A stretch of DNA of 64,000 bases. Origin: Bog-532 sp963833835 (lineage in GTDB: Bacteria; Actinomycetota; Actinomycetes; Streptosporangiales; Streptosporangiaceae). Every line of letters begins with the position of its first letter. The stretch's first letter is position 1. A model generated the notes under the pieces. That model was given only the letters and a program-made list of their open reading frames with translations, was not told where the DNA came from and searched no databases. Positions 8,466-17,662 of this stretch are shown piece after piece. Location of the stretch: positions 434,001 to 498,000 of the forward strand of contig CAWHZI010000014.1 in NCBI GenBank assembly GCA_963833835.1. The letters are read 5' to 3'. Made by a program: the position numbers and the translations under genes.

Positions 8466-9413
8466 CTAGGACGAGGGCGGGGTGTAGGACTCCTGGCGGT
8501 CGAGACCCGCGGCGCGGCCCTTGAGCGCGACGCGGATGGCCATCTTGCGCATGGCCTCGTCGACCATCTCGTCGTCCAGCATGACCGCGCCCCGCTGGTC
8601 CACCGTGGTGGCGTGGTCGTAGGCGTCCAGGATGAGCTCGGCCCGGTCGTAGTCGGCCTGGCGCGGGGTGAACGTCTCGTTGGCCGCGGTGACCTGGTCC
8701 GGGTGCAGGACCCACTTCCCGTCGAAGCCGAGGGCGGCCACGCTGGCCGCAGCACGGCGGAAACCCTCGACGTCGCGGACTTTGACGTAGGGGCCGTCGA
8801 TGGCCTGCAGGCCGTTGGCCCGGGCCGCGACCAGGATCCGCATCAGCGGGTAGTAGAACGCATCACCCGCATAGCCCGCATCGGCCTGCCCGACGGTCAG
8901 CGACGGCATGCCGATGCTGGCCATGAAGTCGGCAGGCCCGAACACCAGGGCCTCGAGCCGGTCCGACGCGGCGGCGATGGCGTCGACCTGAGCCAGGCCG
9001 CGGGGGTCCTCGACCTGCACGTCGATACCAATCGAGCCGGTGCGGCCGGTGGCCCGCTCGAGCTGGGTCAGCAGCAGGTCAAGCCAGATGATGTGGCCCG
9101 GGTCGGTGACCTTCGGCAGCACGATGACATCGAGGGCGTCGCCGGCCCCCTCGACCAGAGCGACCACGTCCTGGTAGGCCCACGGGGTGGTGGCGTCGTT
9201 GACCCGGACGGCGCGGATCCCGGCCCGCCAGGAGCCGGCGGTCAGCGCGGCGACGGCGTTGCGCCGGGCGGCGTCCTTGGCCGACGGGGCGACCGCGTCC
9301 TCGAGGTCGAGGAACACCTCGTCAGCCGGCAGGTCACGCGCCTTGGCGATGAAGCGCTCGCTGCTGGCCGGCACGGACAGGCAGGAGCGGCGCGGCCGGA
9401 ACGTAGCTGGCAT
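8466..9413 (-). CDS. HpcH/HpaI-family CoA ester lyase (malyl-CoA/citrate lyase beta-like)
   Basis: 315 residues. The N-terminus R-S-C-L-S-V-P-A-S-S, then F-L-D-L-E-D-A-V with the metal/acid residues, a central R-V-N-D and a Glu region V-Q-V-E-D-P-R-G-L place it with CitE/Mcl-type lyases, Mg-dependent enzymes that cleave or form malyl-CoA, methylmalyl-CoA or citramalyl-CoA. The length and the extended C-terminal region (after K-W-V-L-H-P-D-Q-V) fit the malyl-CoA lyase group rather than short CitE. No pathway partner is adjacent, so the substrate is open. Confidence 0.87.
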   Translation of the reverse strand: MPATFRPRRSCLSVPASSERFIAKARDLPADEVFLDLEDAVAPSAKDAARRNAVAALTAGSWRAGIRAVRVNDATTPWAYQDVVALVEGAGDALDVIVLPKVTDPGHIIWLDLLLTQLERATGRTGSIGIDVQVEDPRGLAQVDAIAAASDRLEALVFGPADFMASIGMPSLTVGQADAGYAGDAFYYPLMRILVAARANGLQAIDGPYVKVRDVEGFRRAAASVAALGFDGKWVLHPDQVTAANETFTPRQADYDRAELILDAYDHATTVDQRGAVMLDDEMVDEAMRKMAIRVALKGRAAGLDRQESYTPPSS

Positions 9414-9608
9414 AGCGGGAGCTTAGAGCGCCCGCCGCGCCCGGCCGGGGCCGGGGGCGCCCCCGCGCTGAGGCCGTGCTGGTGCGGGGCGTGGCCCGCC
9501 GATGTCGGGAGGTGTTCAAACAACGGGTGAGCGGAACGTGAACTTATCGCCGCAGCGGCTCTGGGGGCCCATTTAGAAACATATGCCTGCATATTCTTTC
9601 TCCTGCCT

Positions 9609-10802
9609 ATGCGACGTCATCCCGCACGAGCTCGTGCCGCACGCTGCCGCGCCCGGTCCGCCGTCTGGCTCACGATCGGCGCGCTGGCCGCCATCGCGCT
9701 GGCCGGCTGCGCCAGTGGAGCCTCCCCCGCCAGCTCGGCCACGGCCGGTGAGATCAGCATCTCCACCGGCGGCTGCGGCGGCACCTGGCACCTGGCCGCC
9801 CCGGGCTGGCACACCTTCCAGATCCACAACTCGGCGGCGGACGCGGCCGAGGTGGAGCTGATCAACCCGGCCAACGGCGCTGTCTACGAAACGGTCGAGG
9901 CGCTCGGCGCGGGCACGACCGACCCGATGCGGCTCGATGTCGGCTCCGGGTCGTACGCGTTCCGCTGCCTGATCGAGGACACCGACGCGATCACCGGACC
10001 GACCGAGAAGGTCCCCGGGCACACTTCCGGGGCAACCGCGATCCTGCCCGTCACCGACAACGACCTGTACACGCCGGCCAACGAGTACCACAAGTACGTC
10101 ACCACCGGCCTGATCACGCTGGTCAGCCAGGTGACCGACTTGAACAAGGCGGTCCAGGGCGGGAACCTGGCCGCGGCGAAGGCGGCCTGGCTGCCGGCTC
10201 ACCTGACCTACGAGCGGCTCGGCGCGGCCTACGACTCGTTCGGTGACTTCGACGGCGAGATCGACGGCCGGGCCGACGGGCTGGTCGGCGGGGTCAGCTC
10301 ACCCGACTGGACCGGCTTCTACCGGCTCGAGTACGGCCTGTGGCACGGGCAGAGCGCGGCCTCGCTGGCCAAGGTGTCCGCGCAGCTCGTGCACGACGTG
10401 CGCGCCCTGCAGACGTCGTGGCCGAGCACGGAGATCGACCTGCTGGACATCGGGCTCCGGACCCACGAGATCCTGGAGAACGCGCTCCAGTTCCAGATCA
10501 GCGGGCACGACGACTACGGCAGCGGGACCACGCTGGCCACCACCGAGGCCAACATCACCGGCACCGAGGTCCTGCTGACCGAGCTGCATCCGCTGCTGGC
10601 CCAGCGCTACACCGGCCTGCCTGCGGTTTCCACCTGGCTGGACCGGCTGCAGAAGCTGATCGACGCCACGCACACCAGCCACGGCTGGACGGCGGTCGCC
10701 GCACTGCCCACCGCGACCCGGCAGGACATCGACGCCGCAGCCAGCCAGTCGCTGGTCGAGCTGGCCCCGATCGCCGTCATCACCGAACCGCGGAGACAGT
10801 GA
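9609..10802 (+). CDS. efeO: Iron uptake lipoprotein EfeO
   Basis: 397 residues. Signal peptide with a lipobox L-A-G-C (Cys34), an N-terminal cupredoxin-like domain (about 45-145) and a C-terminal M75/imelysin-type domain carrying H-L-T-Y-E-R-L-G, the H-x-x-E metal motif. EfeO is the extracytoplasmic part of the EfeUOB ferrous-iron system. Its TGA overlaps the ATG of efeB by one base (TGATG). The permease EfeU is not in the window, so this is an EfeO-EfeB pair. No clear ribosome binding site was seen before the ATG. Confidence 0.92.
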   Translation: MRRHPARARAARCRARSAVWLTIGALAAIALAGCASGASPASSATAGEISISTGGCGGTWHLAAPGWHTFQIHNSAADAAEVELINPANGAVYETVEALGAGTTDPMRLDVGSGSYAFRCLIEDTDAITGPTEKVPGHTSGATAILPVTDNDLYTPANEYHKYVTTGLITLVSQVTDLNKAVQGGNLAAAKAAWLPAHLTYERLGAAYDSFGDFDGEIDGRADGLVGGVSSPDWTGFYRLEYGLWHGQSAASLAKVSAQLVHDVRALQTSWPSTEIDLLDIGLRTHEILENALQFQISGHDDYGSGTTLATTEANITGTEVLLTELHPLLAQRYTGLPAVSTWLDRLQKLIDATHTSHGWTAVAALPTATRQDIDAAASQSLVELAPIAVITEPRRQ

Positions 10803-12103
10803 TGCCTGAGGATCACGAACAGCCTGAGTCGGCGGAGCCGGGGCGGCGGTCGTTCCTGCGCGGGGCGGTGGGCGCCGGGGTCGGGGCCGGGGTGGCCGGC
10901 GTGGCGCTCGGCGGGGCAGGCGGATACGCCCTGCGCGCGTCCCAGCCCACGCCTGAGGCGCAGGCGGCGGCGGACCAGGCCGAGAGCGGGCGGCTGCCCG
11001 CAGTGGCCTTCCACGGCCCGTACCAGGCCGGCATCCTGCCCGCATCGCAGGCGCAGACCTCGGTCATCGCGTTCAACGCCACCGCCGAGGGGCGGGGCGA
11101 GCTCACCGACCTGCTGCGGGCCCTGACGTCACGGGCCCGGTTCCTGACCAGTGGCGGGCTCCCGGCCCCGACCGGCATCGGGGCGCCGCCGTCCGACTCG
11201 GGCACGCTCGGGCCGTCCGTGGTGCCCGACGGGCTGACCGTCACCGTCGGGGTGGGTTCCACCCTGTTCGACGACCGGTACGGGCTGGCCGCCCGCAAGC
11301 CCAGCCTGCTGACCTCGATGCGCACATTCCCCGACGACGAGCTGGACCCGGCGCAGTGCGGGGGCGACCTGGTGGTCCAGCTCAGCGCCGGGCACAGCGA
11401 CACCGTGCTGCACGCGCTGCGGGACATCACCAGGCACACCCGGGGCGCCATGCAGATCTCCTGGCGGATGGACGGGTCGACCAGCCCGGCCCGCCCGGCC
11501 GGCACCATTCCGCGCAACCATTTCGGGTTCATGGACGGCATCTCCAACCCGGACGTGACCGATGCGGCCACGATGAAGAAGCTGGTCTGGGTGGACCCGG
11601 GCACCAGCGACGAGCCGGCCTGGACCGCGGGCGGCAGCTACTTCGTGGTCCGGCTGATCCGGATGCTGACCGAGTTCTGGGACCGGGTCGCGATCACCGA
11701 GCAGGAGAACATGATCGGGCGGCGCCGCCCGTCCGGGTACCCGCTGGACGCGAACACGATCCACGCCACGCCCAACTTCAGCCTGGACCCCAGCGGGGCG
11801 GCGATCCCGCTCACCGCGCACCTGCGGCTGGCCAACCCCCGGACGTCGGCGACCACGGACAGCCGGATCCTGCGCCGGGCCTACAACTACGACCGGGGCA
11901 TCGACAGCGTCGGCAACCTCGACATGGGGTTGCTGTTCACCTGTTACCAGCAAAACCTCAAGCGTCAGTTCGAGGCGGTACAGACCCGGCTGATCGGTGA
12001 GCCGATGGTCGACTACATCACCCCGTTCGGCGGTGGCTACTTCTTCGCGCTGCCCGGGGTGGCCGACGAAAGTGACCATTTCGGCCGGGCGCTGCTGGCC
12101 TGA
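10802..12103 (+). CDS. efeB: Deferrochelatase / DyP-type peroxidase EfeB
   Basis: 433 residues. Tat signal G-R-R-S-F-L-R-G at residues 14-21 followed by a Gly/Ala/Val hydrophobic stretch, so it is exported folded with its haem. The DyP signature G-F-M-D-G-I-S-N-P is around residue 241, and the haem-ligand region A-I-P-L-T-A-H-L-R-L-A-N-P lies downstream. EfeB oxidises or extracts iron from haem outside the membrane and works with EfeO. It starts inside the efeO stop codon, so the two are coupled. The TatB gene of this genome is about 3.5 kb downstream. Confidence 0.93.
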   Translation: MPEDHEQPESAEPGRRSFLRGAVGAGVGAGVAGVALGGAGGYALRASQPTPEAQAAADQAESGRLPAVAFHGPYQAGILPASQAQTSVIAFNATAEGRGELTDLLRALTSRARFLTSGGLPAPTGIGAPPSDSGTLGPSVVPDGLTVTVGVGSTLFDDRYGLAARKPSLLTSMRTFPDDELDPAQCGGDLVVQLSAGHSDTVLHALRDITRHTRGAMQISWRMDGSTSPARPAGTIPRNHFGFMDGISNPDVTDAATMKKLVWVDPGTSDEPAWTAGGSYFVVRLIRMLTEFWDRVAITEQENMIGRRRPSGYPLDANTIHATPNFSLDPSGAAIPLTAHLRLANPRTSATTDSRILRRAYNYDRGIDSVGNLDMGLLFTCYQQNLKRQFEAVQTRLIGEPMVDYITPFGGGYFFALPGVADESDHFGRALLA

Positions 12104-12155
12104 GCCCGGGCCCAGCGTGCATTTCTGTCAATTTTTGTCGGCGCGTTTGCTTCCT

Positions 12156-12188
12156 GGTCACCTTTGCTTCGCCATCACCTCATCCGGT
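12156..12188 (+). promoter_or_regulatory. Three 11-bp direct repeats resembling a PHO box
   Basis: Three consecutive 11-mers, GGTCACCTTTG, CTTCGCCATCA and CCTCATCCGGT, approach the G(G/T)TCAYYYRSS-type units bound by PhoP in Streptomyces. They end about 95 nt before the ATG of the phospholipase C-like gene, a gene type often induced by phosphate starvation. The middle unit matches poorly, so this is a candidate only. Confidence 0.35.
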
Positions 12189-12283
12189 TTCGAGAGATTT
12201 TGTCCGTTGCGCACGACGGAGGCCTGATCGCCGCGTGCGCCATCAGCACGCCAGGTCTGCCTATTCAGGGAGAAGAGGGACAT

Positions 12284-14014
12284 ATGGGCGACAGCCCAGC
12301 GACACCGCCAGCCTCCGGCCGGCGGCGGCGGCGGATGAGATTCCGCCCGATCCTGACCGTTGCCACCGCGACCGTGCTGGGGGCGGGGGCGGTCGTGGGC
12401 GCGACCGTGGCCAGCGCCAGCGCCGGGCACCCCGACGCGGTGGCCGCTCCGGCCAAGGCCTCGACGGCCGAGTACAAGGTCGTCGCGCCGACGTCGAGCC
12501 CGATCAAGCACGTGGTAGTGCTGTTCGACGAGAACGAGTCGTTCGACCACTACTTCGGCACGTACCCGTACGCGACGAACACGGACGGCACCACGTTCAA
12601 GGCCAAGCCGGGTACGCCCAAGGTCAACGGGCTGTACAACAAGATCACCAAGAGCGGCCCGACCGGCCCGCTGCTGACGGCCAACGCGAACCAGTACAAC
12701 CCCAACCGCCTCACCCACTCCCAGGCGCTGACCTGCGACCAGAACCACGCCTACACGCCCGAGCAGCAAGCGTTCGACGGCGGCAAGATGGACAAGTTCG
12801 TCCAGTACACCGAGACGGACACGTGCACGGGACAGCCGATCCTGTTCGGCGAGCCCGGCCTGGTCATGGACTACTACGACGGCAACACCGTCACCGGCCT
12901 GTGGAACTACGCCCAGAACTACGCGATGAGCGACAACAACTACGACACCCAGTTCGGGCCGTCGACCCCGGGCGCGCTCAACGTGATCTCCGGTAACACC
13001 GGCGGCGGCTACGCGGTCAACCCGACCACGGGGGCCAAGACCACCGACGCCGGCTCGGTCAGCGCGCTGAACAGCAACGGCGTGGGTTCCATCTACGGCG
13101 ACCTGGACCCGGCCTACGACGACTGCTCGGACAGCAGCCACACCGCCACCAGCCCGGTGGGCGTGGAGACCGGTAAGAACATCGGCGACCTGCTGAACGC
13201 CAAGCACGTGACCTGGGGCTGGTTCCAGGGCGGGTTCGCGCCGACCAGCACCAATAGCGCCGGCTACGCGGTCTGCGGCGCCACGCACAACAACATCGGC
13301 GGGATCGCCGCGGCCGACTACTCGCCGCACCACAACCCGTTCCAGTACTACAAGTCGACGGCCAACCCCAAGCACCTGGCGCCGTCGTCCGAGGCGATGA
13401 TCGGCCAGACCGACCAGGCCAACCACCAGTACGACCTGTCGGACTTCGCCACCACGCTGAAGGACGGCAACATGCCGGCCGTCAGCTACCTGAAGGCGGC
13501 CGAGTACCAGGACGCCCACCCGGGCTACTCCGACCCGCTGGACGAGCAGAACTTCATCGTCAACACGGTCAACGAGATCGAGCAGTCGAAGTTCTGGAAG
13601 TCCACCGCGATCGTCATCACCTATGACGACTCCGACGGCTGGTACGACCACCAGAACTCGCCGCGGGTCAACGGCTCGAACGACCCCACGACCGACCAGG
13701 CCGTCTGCACCTCCAAGCCGGTCAAGCTGGGCTCGATCAACGACCGCTGCGGTTACGGCCCCCGGCTGCCGCTGGTGGTCATCTCCCCGTACACCCGGTC
13801 GAACTACGTCAGCCACAACGTGACCGATCAGTCCTCGGTGACCAGCTTCATCGAGAACAACTGGCTGCACGGCCAGCGGATCGGCAGCGGGTCATACGAC
13901 AAGATCGCCGGCAACCTGGCCGGACGCGGTGGTGTGCTGGACTTTAACGTCCGGCCGCAGTTCAAGCCGCTCATCCTCAACCCCACCACTGGCGCGGTCG
14001 TCAGCAAGAACTAG
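12284..14014 (+). CDS. Secreted phospholipase C / acid phosphatase-type phosphoesterase
   Basis: 576 residues from the ATG at 12284, preceded by AGAGGGA. An Arg-rich n-region (R-R-R-R-R-M-R-F-R-P) and hydrophobic core form a signal peptide. The mature enzyme belongs to the bacterial phosphoesterase (PLC) family: V-V-L-F-D-E-N-E-S-F-D-H-Y-F-G-T with the metal-ligand and nucleophile region, G-P-S-T-P-G-A-L-N-V-I-S-G, and I-T-Y-D-D-S-D-G-W-Y-D-H with C-terminal metal ligands. It releases phosphate or a head group from phospholipids or other phosphoesters outside the cell. A good hairpin terminator follows. Confidence 0.87.
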   Translation: MGDSPATPPASGRRRRRMRFRPILTVATATVLGAGAVVGATVASASAGHPDAVAAPAKASTAEYKVVAPTSSPIKHVVVLFDENESFDHYFGTYPYATNTDGTTFKAKPGTPKVNGLYNKITKSGPTGPLLTANANQYNPNRLTHSQALTCDQNHAYTPEQQAFDGGKMDKFVQYTETDTCTGQPILFGEPGLVMDYYDGNTVTGLWNYAQNYAMSDNNYDTQFGPSTPGALNVISGNTGGGYAVNPTTGAKTTDAGSVSALNSNGVGSIYGDLDPAYDDCSDSSHTATSPVGVETGKNIGDLLNAKHVTWGWFQGGFAPTSTNSAGYAVCGATHNNIGGIAAADYSPHHNPFQYYKSTANPKHLAPSSEAMIGQTDQANHQYDLSDFATTLKDGNMPAVSYLKAAEYQDAHPGYSDPLDEQNFIVNTVNEIEQSKFWKSTAIVITYDDSDGWYDHQNSPRVNGSNDPTTDQAVCTSKPVKLGSINDRCGYGPRLPLVVISPYTRSNYVSHNVTDQSSVTSFIENNWLHGQRIGSGSYDKIAGNLAGRGGVLDFNVRPQFKPLILNPTTGAVVSKN

Positions 14015-14036
14015 CGCCGCCGACCAGAACCACGAG

Positions 14037-14075
14037 GCCGCGGTGGCCGGGGCAGCGAGCTCCGGCCACCGCGGC
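14037..14075 (+). terminator. Hairpin terminator after the phospholipase C-like gene
   Basis: 14-bp perfect stem (14037-14050 with 14062-14075) around an 11-nt loop, 22 nt past the stop codon. GC-rich and without a T-tract. Nothing else is encoded nearby. Confidence 0.75.
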
Positions 14076-14283
14076 GACGTTTGCGCTGGGACCAGGGCAC
14101 AGGCGGATACGACGGGCACGTCCGGCAGGGTGGGCACGTCGGACACTGCGGGTGCACCGGGCCGAAGGCCGCGCTTCCTGACCCGGCTCACCTTTGCTAT
14201 CACAATGAGTACAGCGTCATTTACGGTGCGTCTGTCACACCCCGCGTTTCGCGCTGCTAGCCCGGGCTTCGTAGCATGTGGGC

Positions 14284-15429
14284 ATGACGTCCCCCACCAT
14301 GTCCTCCCCCACGGCCGACCAGGTGTCCCACGCGCTCGCCGGCGTGAACGACCCGGAGATTCACCGGCCGATCACGGACCTCGGCATGGTCAAGAACATA
14401 GAGATCTCGCCGGACGGCACCGTCCGCGTCGACATCTACCTCACCGTGGCCGGCTGCCCGCTGCGCGAGACGATCACCCGCGACGTCACCGCCGCGGTGA
14501 GCGCGCTGGAGGGTGTGTCCCGGGTCCGGGTCGAGCTGGACGTGATGAGCGAGGAGCAGCGCAAGGCGCTGCAGACCCAGCTGCGCGGCGGGCAGGCCGC
14601 CCCGGAGATCCCGTTCGCCCAGCCCACCTCGCTGACCCGGGTGTTCGCGGTGGCCAGCGGCAAGGGCGGCGTCGGCAAGTCGTCGGTGACGGTGAACCTG
14701 GCCGCGGCGCTGGCCGCCACCGGCCTGTCGGTCGGCCTGGCCGACGTCGACATCTACGGGCACTCGGTGCCGCGGATGATGGGCGTCACCGGACGGCCGA
14801 CCCAGGTCGAGAAGATGATCATGCCGCCGTCGGCGCACGGGGTGAAGGTCATCTCGATCGGGATGTTCAAGGAAGGCAACTCTCCGGTCGTCTGGCGCGG
14901 CCCGATGCTGCACCGGGCGTTGCAGCAGTTCATGACCGACGTGTTCTGGGGTGACCTGGACGTCCTGCTGCTCGACCTGCCCCCCGGCACCGGGGACATG
15001 GCCATCTCGGTGGCCCAGTTGCTGCCCAACGCTGAGCTGCTGATCGTCACCACGCCGCAGCTGGCCGCGGCCGAGGTCGCAGAGCGGGCCGGGGCGCTGG
15101 CCACCCAGACCCACCAGCGCATCGCCGGGGTCATCGAGAACATGTCGTACCTGGTCTGCCCGCACTGCGGGGAGCACACCGACGTGTTCGGCTCCGGCGG
15201 CGGTGACGCGGTGGCGACGGCGCTGACCCGGATCACCGGCACCTCGGTGTCGCTGCTGGGCCAGATCCCGATCGACACCCGGCTGCGTCAGGGCGGCGAC
15301 GAGGGCATGCCGCTGGTGCTGAGCGCGCCCGACGCCCCCGCGGCCCAGGAACTCCGCAAGGTCGCCGACGGCCTCAGCACACGCGCCCGGGGTCTGGCCG
15401 GACGTTCCCTGTCGATCTCCCCTAGGTAA
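14284..15429 (+). CDS. mrp: Mrp/ApbC-family Fe-S cluster carrier ATPase
   Basis: 381 residues (GTG at 14278 is an alternative start). An N-terminal MIP18/DUF59 domain (residues 10-95, with D-P-E-I-H-R-P-I and A-G-C-P-L) is followed by the deviant Walker A S-G-K-G-G-V-G-K-S-S (125-134), L-L-L-D-L-P-P-G-T-G-D and a C-terminal C-P-H-C pair for the bridging cluster. Such proteins bind and transfer 4Fe-4S clusters in the cytosol. It converges on tatB with 15 bp between stops. mrp next to tatB, anti-sigma and sigE-like genes is the arrangement known from mycobacteria. Confidence 0.93.
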   Translation: MTSPTMSSPTADQVSHALAGVNDPEIHRPITDLGMVKNIEISPDGTVRVDIYLTVAGCPLRETITRDVTAAVSALEGVSRVRVELDVMSEEQRKALQTQLRGGQAAPEIPFAQPTSLTRVFAVASGKGGVGKSSVTVNLAAALAATGLSVGLADVDIYGHSVPRMMGVTGRPTQVEKMIMPPSAHGVKVISIGMFKEGNSPVVWRGPMLHRALQQFMTDVFWGDLDVLLLDLPPGTGDMAISVAQLLPNAELLIVTTPQLAAAEVAERAGALATQTHQRIAGVIENMSYLVCPHCGEHTDVFGSGGGDAVATALTRITGTSVSLLGQIPIDTRLRQGGDEGMPLVLSAPDAPAAQELRKVADGLSTRARGLAGRSLSISPR

Positions 15430-15444
15430 GGGGCGGGGCGACCC

Positions 15445-15798
15445 TCAGGTCGCTTCCATGTCGAAGGGGGGCTCCTCGCCGGGGAGGAGCTGGGAGGCGC
15501 CGGTTCCGGTGGCGGAGCTGGCTGCGGCAGCCGTAGCGGTGCTGCCGCCATCCAGGTCCACCTCGCTGAGCAGGTGCTTCTGCACGAAGTGGCGCGGGTT
15601 CAGGTCTTCGATCTCAAAATCAGCGAACTCCGGGCCGAGACCCTCGCGCAGGTCGTTCTTGGCGCCCTCGGCGATGTTCCGTAGCTGGCGCAGCGCCTGC
15701 CCGGCCTTGGCCGCCATCTTCGGCAGCTCGTTCGGCCCGAAGACCACCAGCGCAATCACGGCCAGCACCAGGATCTTGGGCAAGGACAGATCGAACAC
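15445..15798 (-). CDS. tatB: Sec-independent translocase subunit TatB
   Basis: 117 residues, GTG start. One N-terminal membrane helix (L-P-K-I-L-V-L-A-V-I-A-L-V-V-F), the hinge F-G-P-N-E-L-P, and an amphipathic helix typical of TatA/B, followed by an acidic, Ala/Thr-rich tail. The F-G-P-x-E-L/K-L-P hinge and the long tail fit TatB better than TatA. With TatC it recognises twin-arginine substrates such as the EfeB of this window. It comes after the RseB-like lipoprotein gene on the same strand, with a 125-bp gap. Confidence 0.88.
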   Translation of the reverse strand: MFDLSLPKILVLAVIALVVFGPNELPKMAAKAGQALRQLRNIAEGAKNDLREGLGPEFADFEIEDLNPRHFVQKHLLSEVDLDGGSTATAAAASSATGTGASQLLPGEEPPFDMEAT

Positions 15799-15923
15799 CG
15801 GGGCGTCTCCATCGGCAGCTCATGAGCGGGGACGGTCTCGTCCCGGGCTCCACTCTAAACCGTCTCGGGTCCTGACGGGCAGATGCAAACCAGCCAGTAA
15901 CGGGCGGGTTTGCCGAAGGTTCG

Positions 15924-17048
15924 TCAACCAAACGGGTTCGCCAGCCGGGCCAGCCGGCTGAACCCGTTGGACAGCCGGCCCCAGAACCCACGTGGCGCGT
16001 CGTAGGGCAGCGCGTCGACGGCCTTGTCCATGGTGGCCGACGGGGCATCGGCCATGACCGTGAACACGAAACCCTGCCCGGCCCAGGTGACGCTGCGCTG
16101 GTCGGGCTGGTCCGCGTAGACGTCCCGGCCGTCCAGGATGATCTTCTGGTAGCCGGCCAGCTTCGGGGCCAGGCCGCCACGCTGGACGAAGATCGACACC
16201 GCGAACAGGCCGTCGGAGTAGCACAGGTCGAGCACGGTGCCGGAACTGGTGCTGGTCTCCCCCGCCTCGAACAGGGTCAGGTTGCCCGGGAGCTGGCCCG
16301 GGACCGGCCAGCCGCGGGCCCGCATCTGGGTCACGTCGACCGCGGTGAGTTGCTGCGCCGCGGTGGCCGTGGCGGCGGGCTCAGCCACGGCCGAGCCCAC
16401 GGCGAGGTTGATGAAGACGTCCTCCCCGACCAGGTGGGCCTGAGAGTCGAACACCTCGCGGCGCAGCGGCAGCTTGGTCGCCGAGTCCAGCCAGAACCGG
16501 GCGGCCAGGCTGCCGTCCTCGCGGACGGCCTCCACCATCAGCGCGGGCCGGTTGTCGGCCGAGCTCGTGCCCGTGTAAGCCAGGTCGTAGTTGCTGCCGA
16601 GCAGCGCCACCAGCTGGCCGGTCAGGCCGAGCACGCCCTCGGGGGCCTGGCTGTCGGTGTCGTCGGACACGCCGACCGGCGCGGCCGAGGCCGCCGTCCC
16701 GGCCGCCGCCGACTGGACCAGGGTGTCGCCCCCGCTGCGGTGCCAGACGTTGGCCACCACCGTGCTGTTGCCGTTCACCCCCATCGACGACACCATCTCC
16801 ACGCCCTGGTAGGAGACGTTCGAGCCGGCCGAAGCGGCCTGTTGGAGCAGTTTGAGGCCGGGGCCGCCGTCCTGGGGGGCGGATGGCTTCAGCTCGGCCG
16901 GCGGGCCGTCCGTGGCCGCGGCGCCCCGCGCGGGCCGGTCCGTGCAGCCGGACACCAGCAGGCACGGTCCGGCCACGAACACGACCGCGGCCAGCGAGGC
17001 CAGCGGAGCCAGCCAGGTCAGGGAGCGGCGGGGCGGACGGTGCTTCAC
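15924..17048 (-). CDS. RseB/MucB-like lipoprotein of the sigma-E locus
   Basis: 374 residues. GTG start overlaps the anti-sigma stop (GTGA). An R-R-S-L-T-W-L n-region, hydrophobic core and lipobox V-S-G-C predict a membrane-anchored lipoprotein. The mature part has the MucB/RseB N-terminal fold: S-Y-Q-G-V-E-M-V-S-S, a strand pattern ending in V-W-H-R-S-G-G-D, then F-W-L-D-S-A-T-K-L-P-L-R-R-E-V-F. RseB proteins bind the periplasmic face of the anti-sigma factor and delay its cleavage. In mycobacterial sigE loci this position, between rseA and tatB, is held by the HtrA-type protease; here it is a sensor-like lipoprotein. Confidence 0.78.
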   Translation of the reverse strand: MKHRPPRRSLTWLAPLASLAAVVFVAGPCLLVSGCTDRPARGAAATDGPPAELKPSAPQDGGPGLKLLQQAASAGSNVSYQGVEMVSSMGVNGNSTVVANVWHRSGGDTLVQSAAAGTAASAAPVGVSDDTDSQAPEGVLGLTGQLVALLGSNYDLAYTGTSSADNRPALMVEAVREDGSLAARFWLDSATKLPLRREVFDSQAHLVGEDVFINLAVGSAVAEPAATATAAQQLTAVDVTQMRARGWPVPGQLPGNLTLFEAGETSTSSGTVLDLCYSDGLFAVSIFVQRGGLAPKLAGYQKIILDGRDVYADQPDQRSVTWAGQGFVFTVMADAPSATMDKAVDALPYDAPRGFWGRLSNGFSRLARLANPFG

Positions 17049-17662
17049 GGCAGCGGAGCGGAGCTGCTGAACGCGGGAGCGGGCACGGCGGACGAGCCGC
17101 CGGACGGGACCAGCCCGGTGGTGATCGCGTGCTGAACGCTGTACAGCTGGACCTGCGGCGTGATCCGCGGGCCCGGCGTCTGCTGGTCGCCGCCCATGGT
17201 GAACGCGGTCACGCTCAGCCCGGCGAACACGCACGACACCACACCCAAGGCCAGGTAGCGGCGCCGGGGCCGCCGGTGACCGGTCCGGAGGACCCGCCCG
17301 GGCCGCCGGGACGCAGGTGCGACGCCGGCCCCGGGTGCGACGCCGGCACTGGGCGGGACTCCGCCGCCGGGGGCGGTACCGAACCCGGGCCGGGGCCGGG
17401 ACGCCGGGCCGTTCATCCGCCGGGCCCGGCGCCGGGGCGGAACCGGTGGCCCCGGCTCCGCGATGGCGATCAGCCGCTGGGTCAGGGCGTCGTCCGGCGG
17501 CACCTCACCCAGGCCGCGCATGCGCTTCTTCAGCGCCCGCAACTGGTTGGCCTCGGCCCGGCAGGCCCCGCAGCCGGCCAGGTGGACGTGCACCCGGTCG
17601 CGTTCGGCCGCGCTCAGTTCGCCGTCGACCAGCGCGGAGAGCCGGTACCCGAGGTGGCTCAT
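17045..17662 (-). CDS. rseA: Zinc-finger anti-sigma factor (RseA-like)
   Basis: 205 residues, ATG overlapping the sigma stop (ATGA). The N-terminal ZAS domain has H-V-H-L-A-G-C-G-A-C, the H-x3-C-x2-C zinc motif, within the first 35 residues. A Pro/Gly/Ala-rich linker and an Arg cluster lead to a single membrane helix (Y-L-A-L-G-V-V-S-C-V-F-A-G-L-S) and an extracytoplasmic Ser/Pro-rich tail. It should hold the sigma factor inactive at the membrane until envelope or redox stress. Coupled with sigE and the RseB-like gene in one transcript. Confidence 0.87.
   Translation of the reverse strand: MSHLGYRLSALVDGELSAAERDRVHVHLAGCGACRAEANQLRALKKRMRGLGEVPPDDALTQRLIAIAEPGPPVPPRRRARRMNGPASRPRPGFGTAPGGGVPPSAGVAPGAGVAPASRRPGRVLRTGHRRPRRRYLALGVVSCVFAGLSVTAFTMGGDQQTPGPRITPQVQLYSVQHAITTGLVPSGGSSAVPAPAFSSSAPLP

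Noticed and set aside
12158..13870. 570-codon leftward frame
   Set aside because: Antisense to the phospholipase C-like gene; Val/Arg-rich shadow.
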